A stretch of 56,874 nt of DNA from DATLGB01 sp035540675 (GTDB lineage Bacteria; Actinomycetota; Thermoleophilia; Solirubrobacterales; Solirubrobacteraceae), in NCBI GenBank assembly GCA_035540675.1, contig DATLGB010000156.1, positions 1 through 56,874 on the forward strand, in the 5' to 3' direction. Numbering within the stretch: the first letter of the stretch is position 1; each line of letters opens with the position of its first letter. The notes beneath the pieces were generated by a model. The model saw only the letters and a list, made by a program, of their open reading frames with translations. It was not told the origin of the DNA and searched no databases. Made by a program: the position numbers and the translations under genes. Positions 21,904-29,040 of the stretch are shown here, piece after piece.

Positions 21904-22575
21904 CTACTCCCAGCGCAGGCGCCGCGGTGCCTCGCGCATCCGCAGCACCCGCACCGGCGCGCCCGCCGCGACCGCGTTTTCCGGGACCGGCTTGGTCACC
22001 ACGGAGAGCGTCCCGATCACGGCGTTGTCGCCGACGCGCGTCCCGCGCAGGAAGCACGCGCCGTAGCCGACCCAGACGTTGTGGCCGATGCGGACGTCGC
22101 GCTTGTAGATGCCCTGCTCGCGCACCGCCCGCTCGACCTCGACGACGCCGTGGTCGAAGTCGATCAGCATCACGCGGTCGGCCACGATGCACTCGCGCCC
22201 GATGGAGACGTGCTGGAACGCGGAGATCGTGCACTCCTGGCCCATCACCGTCTTGGCGCCGATCTCGACGACCCCCTCGTGCGCGCGGATCTTCGTGCCG
22301 TGGCCGATCCACGACCAGCGGCCGAGCCGGACGACCGCGTTCCTGCCGATCTCGAAGGTCACGCCGGGCCCCACGAAGCAGAGGCCGTCGGTCTGCAGGC
22401 GCCCGCGCCAGCGCAGCTTCAGCCACGCCCAGCGCACGACCAGGCGCGCGTACTTGCGGTTGAGCATCCCGTGCGCGCGCATGAAGCGCACCAGGGTCAG
22501 CGGCCCTCCCCGCAGCGGCGGCGGCGCCCCCCGCACGACGGGCGGCGCGGTCGGTGCGTCGAGCACGGTGGCCAT
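21904..22575 (-). CDS. Left-handed beta-helix (hexapeptide-repeat) acyltransferase
   Basis: A 223-residue protein. From about residue 65 it has hexapeptide repeats (GPGVTFEIGRNAVVRLGRWSWIGHGTKIRAHEGVVEIGAKTVMGQECTI shows several turns). It continues with LIDFDHG, the active-site-like histidine region typical of WcaF/maltose-acetyltransferase relatives, and VRIGHNVWVGYGACFLRGTRVGDNAVIGTLSVVTKPVPENAVAAGAPVRVL. These enzymes O-acetylate sugars or glycolipids using acetyl-CoA. ATG 22575 is chosen because TACCCT lies 9 bases upstream and upstream codons run into meaB. Upstream partner of the AAC(2')-I gene. Confidence 0.85.
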   Translation of the reverse strand: MATVLDAPTAPPVVRGAPPPLRGGPLTLVRFMRAHGMLNRKYARLVVRWAWLKLRWRGRLQTDGLCFVGPGVTFEIGRNAVVRLGRWSWIGHGTKIRAHEGVVEIGAKTVMGQECTISAFQHVSIGRECIVADRVMLIDFDHGVVEVERAVREQGIYKRDVRIGHNVWVGYGACFLRGTRVGDNAVIGTLSVVTKPVPENAVAAGAPVRVLRMREAPRRLRWE

Positions 22576-22584
22576 CGCGACCGG

Positions 22585-22594
22585 AGGGTAACCT
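22585..22594. promoter_or_regulatory. Overlapping divergent -10 elements (TACCCT / TAACCT)
   Basis: AGGGTAACCT contains TACCCT leftward (22590-22585, 9 bases before ATG 22575) and TAACCT rightward (22589-22594, 9 bases before GTG 22604). Only one polymerase could occupy this site at a time. Confidence 0.5.
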
Positions 22595-22603
22595 GCCGCG
22601 CCC

Positions 22604-23602
22604 GTGTCCGAGCGCACCGGCTCATCTCTGATCGAGCGCCTGCTGGCGGGCGACAAGCGCGCGCTCGCGCGCGCGATCTCGCTGGTGGAGGACGACGACC
22701 CGGAGGGCTGGGAGATCGTGCGGGAGGCCTACCCGCACACGGGCCGCGCCCAGGTCGTCGGCTTCACCGGGCCGCCGGGCGCCGGGAAGTCGACGTTGAT
22801 CGGCGCGATGGTGCGCGCCCGTCGCGCGCACGACCGGCAGATAGCCGTGCTGTCGATCGACCCGTCGTCGCCGTTCCGCGGCGGGGCGCTGCTCGGCGAC
22901 CGCATCCGGCTGACCGAGCACTTCCTCGATCCCGGGGTGTTCATCCGTTCGATGGCGACGCGCGGCGCGCTCGGCGGCCTGGCGGAGGCGGCGCTGCAGG
23001 CGGCGATCCTCATGGACGCCGCCGGGAAGGACGACGTCTTCCTCGAGACGGTGGGGGTGGGGCAGGCCGAGGTCGACGTCATCGACCACGCCGACACCGT
23101 CGTGCTCGTGCTGATCCCGGGGTCGGGCGACTCCATCCAGGCGCTCAAGGCCGGGGTGATGGAGATCCCGGACATCATCGTGGTCAACAAGGCCGACCAC
23201 CCGATGACCGACACGATGGTGCGGGAGATCCGCGGCGTGCTGTCACTCGGGCCGCAGGAGGGCTGGCGGGTGCCGATCGTCCGGACGGAGGCCGCCCGCG
23301 GCGAGGGCGTCGACGTGCTCGACGAGCGCCTGCGCGAGCACCGCGAGTACGTGGAGGGCGCCGGCCTGCTCGCCGAGCGCCGGCGCCGCAACCTGCTCAA
23401 CGAGGTGCTGGGCATCGCCACCTACCGGCTGCGCCACGCGCTCGAGGCGTCGCTGCGCGAGGACCCCGACATCCAGGCGCTCCTCGACGAGGTGGTCGCG
23501 CGGCGGCTGGACCCGGCGAGCGCGGCCAGCGCGATCCTCGCCCGCGGCGCCGTCGACGCGGCCGACGCGGCGCGCCACGACCAGCAGCAGGCGGCGCGCT
23601 AG
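22604..23602 (+). CDS. meaB: MeaB-type G-protein chaperone of B12 mutases
   Basis: A 332-residue P-loop GTPase of the MeaB/ArgK family. The P-loop is GFTGPPGAGKSTLIGA (about residues 53-68). LSIDPSSPFRGGALLGDRIRL and FLETVGVGQAEVDV are switch regions, and IIVVNKADH is the guanine-specificity NKxD motif. A C-terminal dimerisation arm follows (RRRNLLNEVLGIATYRLRHAL). MeaB loads adenosylcobalamin and protects acyl-CoA mutases; its likely clients are the mutase subunits at 39041-40699 and 41183-41602 in this window. GTG start with TAACCT 9 bases upstream. Convergent with the GGDEF gene. Confidence 0.92.
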   Translation: MSERTGSSLIERLLAGDKRALARAISLVEDDDPEGWEIVREAYPHTGRAQVVGFTGPPGAGKSTLIGAMVRARRAHDRQIAVLSIDPSSPFRGGALLGDRIRLTEHFLDPGVFIRSMATRGALGGLAEAALQAAILMDAAGKDDVFLETVGVGQAEVDVIDHADTVVLVLIPGSGDSIQALKAGVMEIPDIIVVNKADHPMTDTMVREIRGVLSLGPQEGWRVPIVRTEAARGEGVDVLDERLREHREYVEGAGLLAERRRRNLLNEVLGIATYRLRHALEASLREDPDIQALLDEVVARRLDPASAASAILARGAVDAADAARHDQQQAAR

Positions 23603-23611
23603 CCGGCTAGC
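23598..23611. repeat. Perfect palindrome holding both stop codons (meaB / GGDEF)
   Basis: GCTAGCCGGCTAGC is a perfect 14-base dyad containing TAG of meaB (23600-23602) and TAG of the leftward diguanylate cyclase gene (23609-23607). It has no loop, so a termination function is uncertain. Confidence 0.4.
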
Positions 23612-24671
23612 CGACCGCGACGGCGCGCGCGGCCTTGGCGGCCAGCAGCGCCGCGTCCGCCCGCGCGAGCAGGTCGGTCGAGCTGTCGGCCGGCTCGAGC
23701 TCGGCGCTGCCGACGGTGATGCCGAGCGGCTGCCCGTCCGGCCGGCGGCAGCCGCAGTCGACGGCCTCGCGGACCCGGAGCGCGATCGACTGCGCCTCCT
23801 CCAGGTCCGCCTCGGGCAGCAGGGCGACGAACTCGTCGCCGCCCCAGCGGAAGCACGGATCCGGCAGCCGCAGCGCGGAGGTGACGGCCCGGGCCGCGGC
23901 GCGCAGCATCGCGTCTCCCGCGGGATGGCCGAAGGCGTCGTTGATGCCCTTGAAGCCGTCGAGGTCGGCGACCAGCACGGCGAGCGGGCGGCCGTGCCGG
24001 CGCGCGTCGGCGACGGCCGCGGCCAGCGCCTCCTCGAGCGCGCGGCGGTTGCCGAGGCCGGTGAGGGCGTCGATGCGGGCGTGCCGCTCGGCCTCCTCGC
24101 GCGCCGCCTCGCCCTCGCGACGCAGGTGGCGGACGCGCGTCGACCAGATGAGGATGATCAGCGCCAGGCTCCAGGTCAGCGCGACGTGACTGACCGTGAG
24201 GGCGGCGAAGTGGCCGTCGATGCCGCCGTAGAGCATCGGCGAGGCCGCGGACGCGGTGGCGGCCACGATGACGCCGGCGGCGCGCCGCGCCGGGTGCACG
24301 GCCGCCGTGTACATGACGGCGAGGAACAGCAGCTGGTGAAAGGGCGACGCCGGCCCGGCGGAGGCGCGGTAGAGCGTGGCGATCGCGACCCCGGCGTAGC
24401 AGAGCGCGAGCAGCAGGCGCGGGTCAGCCGGGGACGGCCGGCGCAGCAGGTGCCAGCCCACCGCGGCGGCGGACGCGACGCAGGCGGCGACGCCGACGGC
24501 GCCGAGCGGTCCCCGCGGCGGCGACAGCGGCAGCACGAGCAGGGCGTAGGCGATTCCGACCAGGAAGATCGCTCCGCCCAGCCTCGTCGCCAGCGCCACG
24601 TCCAGATGGGCGTACGGCTGCGGGCCCGCATCGAGCGCACGGCGCACGCGATTGAGCGAATCCCGAGCCAT
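23607..24671 (-). CDS. Membrane-bound diguanylate cyclase (GGDEF)
   Basis: A 354-residue protein. The N-terminal half has about six hydrophobic segments (for example IFLVGIAYALLVLPLS and LTWSLALIILIWSTRV), then a short coiled stretch REGEAAREEAERHARIDALTGLGNRRALEEAL leading into the GGDEF domain. The active loop is RWGGDEF (GGDEF at 277-281), intact. An inhibitory I-site RLPD lies exactly five residues upstream (268-271), so the enzyme is predicted active with product feedback. It makes c-di-GMP from two GTP. There is no EAL domain. ATG 24671 is preferred over GTG 24692 because a GATATT element lies 8 bases before it. Confidence 0.88.
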   Translation of the reverse strand: MARDSLNRVRRALDAGPQPYAHLDVALATRLGGAIFLVGIAYALLVLPLSPPRGPLGAVGVAACVASAAAVGWHLLRRPSPADPRLLLALCYAGVAIATLYRASAGPASPFHQLLFLAVMYTAAVHPARRAAGVIVAATASAASPMLYGGIDGHFAALTVSHVALTWSLALIILIWSTRVRHLRREGEAAREEAERHARIDALTGLGNRRALEEALAAAVADARRHGRPLAVLVADLDGFKGINDAFGHPAGDAMLRAAARAVTSALRLPDPCFRWGGDEFVALLPEADLEEAQSIALRVREAVDCGCRRPDGQPLGITVGSAELEPADSSTDLLARADAALLAAKAARAVAVG

Positions 24672-24743
24672 CGCACCGAAATATCGGCGCACAGGCGCGA
24701 CATTTGACGCAGGCTCGACGAACGTCCAGTAGGTTACCCTCGA

Positions 24744-25772
24744 CTAGAGGGTCAGAGTGGCGGCCGAGCCGAGCACCGTCAACGCCCCCAGCGCGAGGGC
24801 TGCCCGCGGCATCCGCTGCCAGCCCCACGCGACGAGGGCGACCAGCGGGGGCAGTGCGAGCAGCGGCGCCGCCACGGCGGCCCCGGCCACGCCCGCGGCG
24901 CCGGCGAGGCCCGCGGCGGCCTCGACCTCGCGCTGCTCGGGCACCACGCGCGCCAGTCGCTCGCGTCGCGAGCGCCACAGGGCGTAGGCGCCCGCCGCCG
25001 CGAGCGCGAGCACCGGCGCCCGCAGCCACAGCGGCGCGGAATCGCCCAGTCGCGCGACCCATTCCGGCCCGGCCAGACCGGTGTCGCGGGGGATCGCGCG
25101 GGCGTACAGCGCGTCGTTGGCGGTGAGGAAGGCGACCAGCGACGCCGCGAGCACCTCGGCCTCCAGCAGGGCGAGGACCCGGCGGCCGTGGCGCAGCGTC
25201 CAGTGCCCGAGGGCCGCGGCGACCGGCACCGCCGGCAGCGCGTACTGCAGCCCGAGCCACGGCAGGAAGGCGAGCAGCGCGGCCGACGCCAGCGCGTCGC
25301 GCCGGCGGGCGTCCTCGCGCACGCGCAGCGCGAGCAGCACCGCGGCGGCCAGCGCCGCGCCCGCGACGGCGCCGGCGTCGACGACCGCCGCGGCCGCGAG
25401 CGCCGGTGCCGACAGCCCCACGGCGAGCGCCGCGCGAGTCGGGAAGGGCTCGGGCACCACCCGGCGCGCGAGGGCGGCACCGAGCACGAGCGCCAGCGCC
25501 GCGAACGCCGCCAGCAGCAGCCGGGCGCCGGTTTCGCCGCCGAGCGCGTGCGCCGGCGCGAGCAGCAGCGGCAGGGCGATGCCCTGCGGGGTGTCCGCCG
25601 TCGCGACGCTCGCGTCCGAGACGATCGCCGCGGCCGCGCGCAGGTGGCGCGCCTCGTGCGGCGCGAGCCCGTCCGCCGCGTCCGGCGCGGCGGCCACGGC
25701 CGCGGCGAGCGCGGCGGCGAGGACCGTCCACAGGGCGACCCAGGCCGCCGCGCCGCGTCGCCGGAGGATCAG
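24744..25772 (-). CDS. Multi-pass membrane protein (GT-C-like), start uncertain
   Basis: From 25697 to the stop at 24744 the frame encodes 317 residues with about eight hydrophobic helices (LLLAAFAALALVLGAAL, ALAVGLSAPALAAAAVV, LLALPPLVALVAW). The early segment HEARHLRAAAAIVSD and the nearby GIALPLLLAPAHALGG resemble GT-C-type sugar transferases, a weak match. The only standard start, GTG 25697, would cut off a convincing basic region plus first helix (LRRRGAAAWVALWTVLAAAL) encoded upstream. The reading frame is open back to 25797 but lacks ATG, GTG or TTG there. CTG at 25772, 1 base after the acyl-CoA dehydrogenase stop, is the best candidate, implying coupled translation. Confidence 0.6.
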   Translation of the reverse strand: MILRRRGAAAWVALWTVLAAALAAAVAAAPDAADGLAPHEARHLRAAAAIVSDASVATADTPQGIALPLLLAPAHALGGETGARLLLAAFAALALVLGAALARRVVPEPFPTRAALAVGLSAPALAAAAVVDAGAVAGAALAAAVLLALRVREDARRRDALASAALLAFLPWLGLQYALPAVPVAAALGHWTLRHGRRVLALLEAEVLAASLVAFLTANDALYARAIPRDTGLAGPEWVARLGDSAPLWLRAPVLALAAAGAYALWRSRRERLARVVPEQREVEAAAGLAGAAGVAGAAVAAPLLALPPLVALVAWGWQRMPRAALALGALTVLGSAATLTL

Positions 25773-25773
25773 C

Positions 25774-26907
25774 TCAGGCCCCGAGGGCGCGCGCGATCAC
25801 CATCTGCTGCACCTCGTCGGTGCCCTCGCCGATGGTGAGGATCTTCGCGTCGCGGTACATGCGGCACACGGGGTACTCCTCGATGTAGCCGTAGCCGCCG
25901 TGGATCTGCACGGCCTCCTCGCTGCAGCGGACCGCAAGGCGGCCCGTCTTGAGCTTGGCCTGCGCCGCCGTCAGCGTGAAGTTCCGACCGGCGTCCTTCA
26001 GGCGCGCCGCCTTGTAGGTGAGCAGGCGCGCGGCCTCGATCTCGGTGGCCATGTCGGCGAGCTTGGCCTGGATCGCCTGGAACTTCGAGATCGGCCGCCC
26101 GAACGCCCGGCGCTCCCTGGCGTAGGCGAGCGCCTGGTCGAGCGCGCCCTGCGCCAGGCCGACGCCCATGGCCGCGACGCCGATCCGCCCGATGTCGAGG
26201 ATGTGCAGGAACTGCTTGAAGCCCTGGCCGCGCGGCCCGAGCAGGTTCTCCTCGGGCACGCGGCAGTCCTCGAAGGTCAGCGGCCGGGTGTCCGACGCGT
26301 TCCAGCCCATCTTGCGGTACGGCTCGCCCTGCTCGTAGCCGGGGGTGCCGTTCTCGACGATCAGGTTGGAGATCTCGTCGTCGCCGGTGCGCGCCGTGAT
26401 CGCGACGTGCCCGGAGATCTCGGTGCCGGCGTTGGTGATGAACTGCTTGGCGCCGTTGATCACCCACTCGCCGTCCTGGAGCGCGGCGCGCGTGCGGACG
26501 TTGCCCGCATCGGAGCCCGCCTCGGGCTCGGTCAGCCCGAAGGCGCCGAGCTTGCGCCCGGAACAGAGGTCCGGCAGCAGCCGCTGCTTCTGCTCCTCAG
26601 TCCCGAACAGGTAGACCGGCTGCGTTCCCAGCGACGTGTGCGCGCACATCGTGATGGCCACCGACGAGTCGACCCGCGTGAGCTCCTCGACGGCGATCGC
26701 GTACGCGAGCGAGTCCGCCCCGGCGCCCCCGTACTCCTCCGGGAACGGGATCCCCATGAAGCCCAGGTCGCCCAGCTTCCTGATGATCTCGTAGGGGAAC
26801 GACTTGGTCTTGTCCAGGTGCTCGGCGGCCGGGCCGACCTCCTGCTCGGCGAAGTCGCGGGCCGTGCGCCGGATCAGCTCGTGGTCGGGGGAGAGGTCGA
26901 AGTCCAT
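25774..26907 (-). CDS. Acyl-CoA dehydrogenase
   Basis: A 377-residue acyl-CoA dehydrogenase of standard length. FAD and substrate motifs: GAFGLTEPEAGSDAGNVRT (about residues 120-138), WVINGAKQFITNAG, ARERRAFGRPISKFQAIQAKLADM, VQIHGGYGYIEEYPVCRMYRDAKILTIGEGTDEVQ. The catalytic glutamate is in IGEGTDE, as in short-chain/branched-chain enzymes. It forms the trans-2-enoyl-CoA and passes electrons to ETF (etfBA at 41793-43555). ATG 26907 fits the family N-terminus (MDFDLSPDHELIRRTARDFAEQEV). The membrane protein gene follows without a gap. Confidence 0.93.
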   Translation of the reverse strand: MDFDLSPDHELIRRTARDFAEQEVGPAAEHLDKTKSFPYEIIRKLGDLGFMGIPFPEEYGGAGADSLAYAIAVEELTRVDSSVAITMCAHTSLGTQPVYLFGTEEQKQRLLPDLCSGRKLGAFGLTEPEAGSDAGNVRTRAALQDGEWVINGAKQFITNAGTEISGHVAITARTGDDEISNLIVENGTPGYEQGEPYRKMGWNASDTRPLTFEDCRVPEENLLGPRGQGFKQFLHILDIGRIGVAAMGVGLAQGALDQALAYARERRAFGRPISKFQAIQAKLADMATEIEAARLLTYKAARLKDAGRNFTLTAAQAKLKTGRLAVRCSEEAVQIHGGYGYIEEYPVCRMYRDAKILTIGEGTDEVQQMVIARALGA

Positions 26908-26956
26908 CGGGCCATTCTCCAACACGGGCGCCCGCCGTCCGGCACACTGGCGCGCC

Positions 26957-27358
26957 GTGACCGCCCCCGACGTGATCCTCGGCGCCGTCGCCGACGGCTC
27001 GATCGCCCCCGCCATCCGGGTGCTTGTCGAGCGCGGCGCCGGCCTGCGGCCCGAGCTCGCGCGCGAGCCGGCGAGCGTCCGGCTGCGCTTCGCCGAGGGC
27101 TGGCCGGCCGTGCTCGTCGTGCTCGGCCCGCACGTGCTGGTGAGCGACGACGACGAAACGGAGGCCGAGGTCGAGGTGCGGGCGAGCCTGCCCGACCTGG
27201 TCGCGCTGCTCACGTCGCCGCTGGCGCGCGGGATCCCGAACCCGATGCGGGCCGAGGGCCGCGCCGCCATCGGCCGCGTGATCGGCGGGGACGTCGACAT
27301 CGACGGCCGCCGCGCCACCGCGCTGCGCCTGCTGCGCCTCATGTCCTTCGACGCCTGA
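26957..27358 (+). CDS. SCP-2 sterol-carrier-like small protein
   Basis: A 133-residue protein starting at GTG 26957. The pattern SVRLRFAEGWPAVLVVLGPHVLVSD, EVEVRASLPDLVALLTSPLARG and the C-terminal GDVDIDGRRATALRLLRLM resembles a compact SCP-2/lipid-carrier fold, in which a helix-sheet sandwich holds a hydrophobic ligand. The resemblance is moderate and there is no catalytic motif. Neighbouring acyl-CoA dehydrogenases make a lipid-related role plausible. Ends in a hairpin shared with the convergent DJ-1 gene. Confidence 0.6.
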   Translation: MTAPDVILGAVADGSIAPAIRVLVERGAGLRPELAREPASVRLRFAEGWPAVLVVLGPHVLVSDDDETEAEVEVRASLPDLVALLTSPLARGIPNPMRAEGRAAIGRVIGGDVDIDGRRATALRLLRLMSFDA

Positions 27359-27372
27359 ACGTGGTTCAGGCG
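27352..27372. terminator. Bidirectional hairpin holding both stop codons
   Basis: CGCCTGAAC (27352-27360) pairs perfectly with GTTCAGGCG (27364-27372) around GTG. TGA of the rightward gene (27356-27358) and TGA of the leftward gene (27368-27366) are in the two arms. Confidence 0.55.
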
Positions 27373-27977
27373 GGGGCGGTGACGGCGACGGGGCCGCGGC
27401 GCTCGTGCTCCATCAGCGTCGCGATCCCGTGCGCGAGCTCCGGACCCCATTCGCGCTCGACGAGGTGCAGCGCGAGGTCGAGCCCCGACGTGACGCCGCC
27501 GCAGGTGAGGAGGTCGCCGTCGTCGACCACCCGCGCCTCGCGGTCGACGAGGGCGCCCGTAGCCGCCAGGTCGTCGAGCACCGGCCGGGCCGTCGTCGCC
27601 GGCCGGCCATCGGTGATGCCCGCGCGGGCGAGCAGCATCGCGCCCGTGCAGACCGAGGCGATCGTGGCGCCTGCCGCGTGCAGCTCGCGCAGGCGCGCCG
27701 GCAGCCGGCCGTCGTCGTACTCGCGCCGGACGGCGCGCGGGCTGCCGGCCAGCTCGCGCCAGCCGCCGCCGGGGACGAGGACGAGGTCGGCGCTGCCGGT
27801 CAGCCCGCTCGAGGTCAGCACGCGCATGCCGTGCGCGGCGACCACCTCGCCGGGACCATGGGCGCCGACCAGCTCGACCTCGACGTCGCGCACGAACGCG
27901 GCGTTGCCGAGCACCTCGAACGGAGCGATGGCGTCGACCTCGTCGAAGCCGTCGAACAGGGGGATCTCGATTCGCAT
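27366..27977 (-). CDS. DJ-1/PfpI-family protein
   Basis: A 203-residue protein of the DJ-1/PfpI class I amidotransferase-like superfamily. It has IPLFDGFDEVDAIAPFEVLG at the N-terminus, DLVLVPGGGW (oxyanion turn) in the middle, and IASVCTGAMLLARAGITDG with the nucleophile-elbow cysteine. The C-terminal LTCGGVTSGLDLALHLVER is also conserved. Members include isonitrile hydratases, glyoxalases and chaperone-like enzymes; the substrate is not clear. ATG 27977 is chosen as the start of the first strand. It is divergent from a GlxA-type regulator whose N-terminal half is the same fold, a common regulator-target arrangement. Confidence 0.85.
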   Translation of the reverse strand: MRIEIPLFDGFDEVDAIAPFEVLGNAAFVRDVEVELVGAHGPGEVVAAHGMRVLTSSGLTGSADLVLVPGGGWRELAGSPRAVRREYDDGRLPARLRELHAAGATIASVCTGAMLLARAGITDGRPATTARPVLDDLAATGALVDREARVVDDGDLLTCGGVTSGLDLALHLVEREWGPELAHGIATLMEHERRGPVAVTAPA

Positions 27978-28034
27978 GCCGCGATGGTCGCGCGGCGGCG
28001 GGATGACCGCCAGCGGCAGGAATGCCGATCTCCG

Positions 28035-28040
28035 TAAGAT
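28035..28040 (+). promoter_or_regulatory. -10 element TAAGAT (leaderless) for the GlxA-type regulator
   Basis: TAAGAT ends 7 bases before ATG 28048 in the 70-base divergent gap 27978-28047. Confidence 0.45.
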
Positions 28041-28047
28041 TCCGGCC

Positions 28048-29040
28048 ATGCTGCATCGCGTCGCCGTGCTCGCCCTCGACGACGTCGTCGCCTTCGACCT
28101 CGCGACCCCGCCGCAGGTGTTCGGCTCGTCCACGCCGCCGCGCTACGAGACGGTGGTCTGCGCCGCGCGCGGCGAGGTCCGCACGAACCAGGGCTTCGGC
28201 GTGCGCCCGCAGGCCGGGCTCGCCGCGCTCGCCGAGGCCGACACGGTGGTCGTTCCCGGTGTCGAGGACGTCCGGCGCCCCGTCGAGGAGGACGTGCTCG
28301 AGGCGCTGCGCGCCGCCGCCAGCCGCGGCGCGCGGATGACGTCGATCTGCACGGGCGCCTTCGTCCTCGGCCGCGCCGGGCTGCTGGACGGCCGCCGGGC
28401 GACGACGCACTGGCGCTACGTCCGCGAGCTGCGCCGGCAGGTCCCGAGCGTGCGGGTCGAGCCCGACGTGCTGTGGGTGGACGAGGGCGACCTCGTCACC
28501 TCAGCCGGCGTCGCGGCGGGCATCGATCTCTGCCTGCACCTCGTCCGCTGCGACCACGGCGCCGCGGCCGCGAACGAGGTGGCGCGGCGGATGGTGGTGG
28601 CGCCGCAGCGCGCCGGCGGGCAGGCGCAGTTCATCGAGCAGCCGATCCCGGACGTCGCGGGCGGCGGGCTGCAGGCGACGCGGGCGTGGATGCTCGAGCA
28701 GCTCGACGCGCCGCTCACCGTCGTGGCCATGGCGCGCCACGCCGGCTACGCGCCGCGCACCTTCGCCCGGCGCTTCCGGGCCGAGACCGGCACGACGCCG
28801 CTGCAGTGGCTGCTGGCCCAGCGCGTCCTCGCGGCCCGGCGGCTGCTCGAGCAGACCGACGAGCCGGTGGAGACGGTCGCCGCGCGCTGCGGCTTCGGCA
28901 CCGCGACCGCGCTGCGCCAGCACTTCCGCCGCGCGTGCGCGACGACGCCGAGCGCCTACCGCGCGGCGTTCTCGGCCAGCGCGGTCGCCACCTCGACGAG
29001 CGTGCGCGTGGCGAAGCCCGAACCGCCCTTGGCCGCGTAG
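28048..29040 (+). CDS. GlxA-family transcriptional regulator (DJ-1 + AraC HTH)
   Basis: A 330-residue regulator. Residues 1 to about 185 are a DJ-1/PfpI-like sensor (RVAVLALDDVVAFDLATPPQVFG, TVVVPGVED, TSICTGAFVLGRAGLLDG with the cysteine elbow). Residues about 215-310 are an AraC-type double helix-turn-helix (PLTVVAMARHAGYAPRTFARRFRAETG and EPVETVAARCGFGTATALRQHFRRACATTPSAYR). It probably controls the divergent DJ-1 gene. Its last 85 bases overlap pepA on the opposite strand, and the final residues (FSASAVATSTSVRVAKPEPPLAA) are not family sequence, suggesting the stop drifted into pepA. Confidence 0.9.
   Translation: MLHRVAVLALDDVVAFDLATPPQVFGSSTPPRYETVVCAARGEVRTNQGFGVRPQAGLAALAEADTVVVPGVEDVRRPVEEDVLEALRAAASRGARMTSICTGAFVLGRAGLLDGRRATTHWRYVRELRRQVPSVRVEPDVLWVDEGDLVTSAGVAAGIDLCLHLVRCDHGAAAANEVARRMVVAPQRAGGQAQFIEQPIPDVAGGGLQATRAWMLEQLDAPLTVVAMARHAGYAPRTFARRFRAETGTTPLQWLLAQRVLAARRLLEQTDEPVETVAARCGFGTATALRQHFRRACATTPSAYRAAFSASAVATSTSVRVAKPEPPLAA

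Noticed and set aside
24672..24743. Extra short gene between the GGDEF and membrane protein genes
   Set aside because: Only 72 bases with no frame bearing a start and ribosome site; contains AT-rich promoter-like sequence for the GGDEF gene instead.
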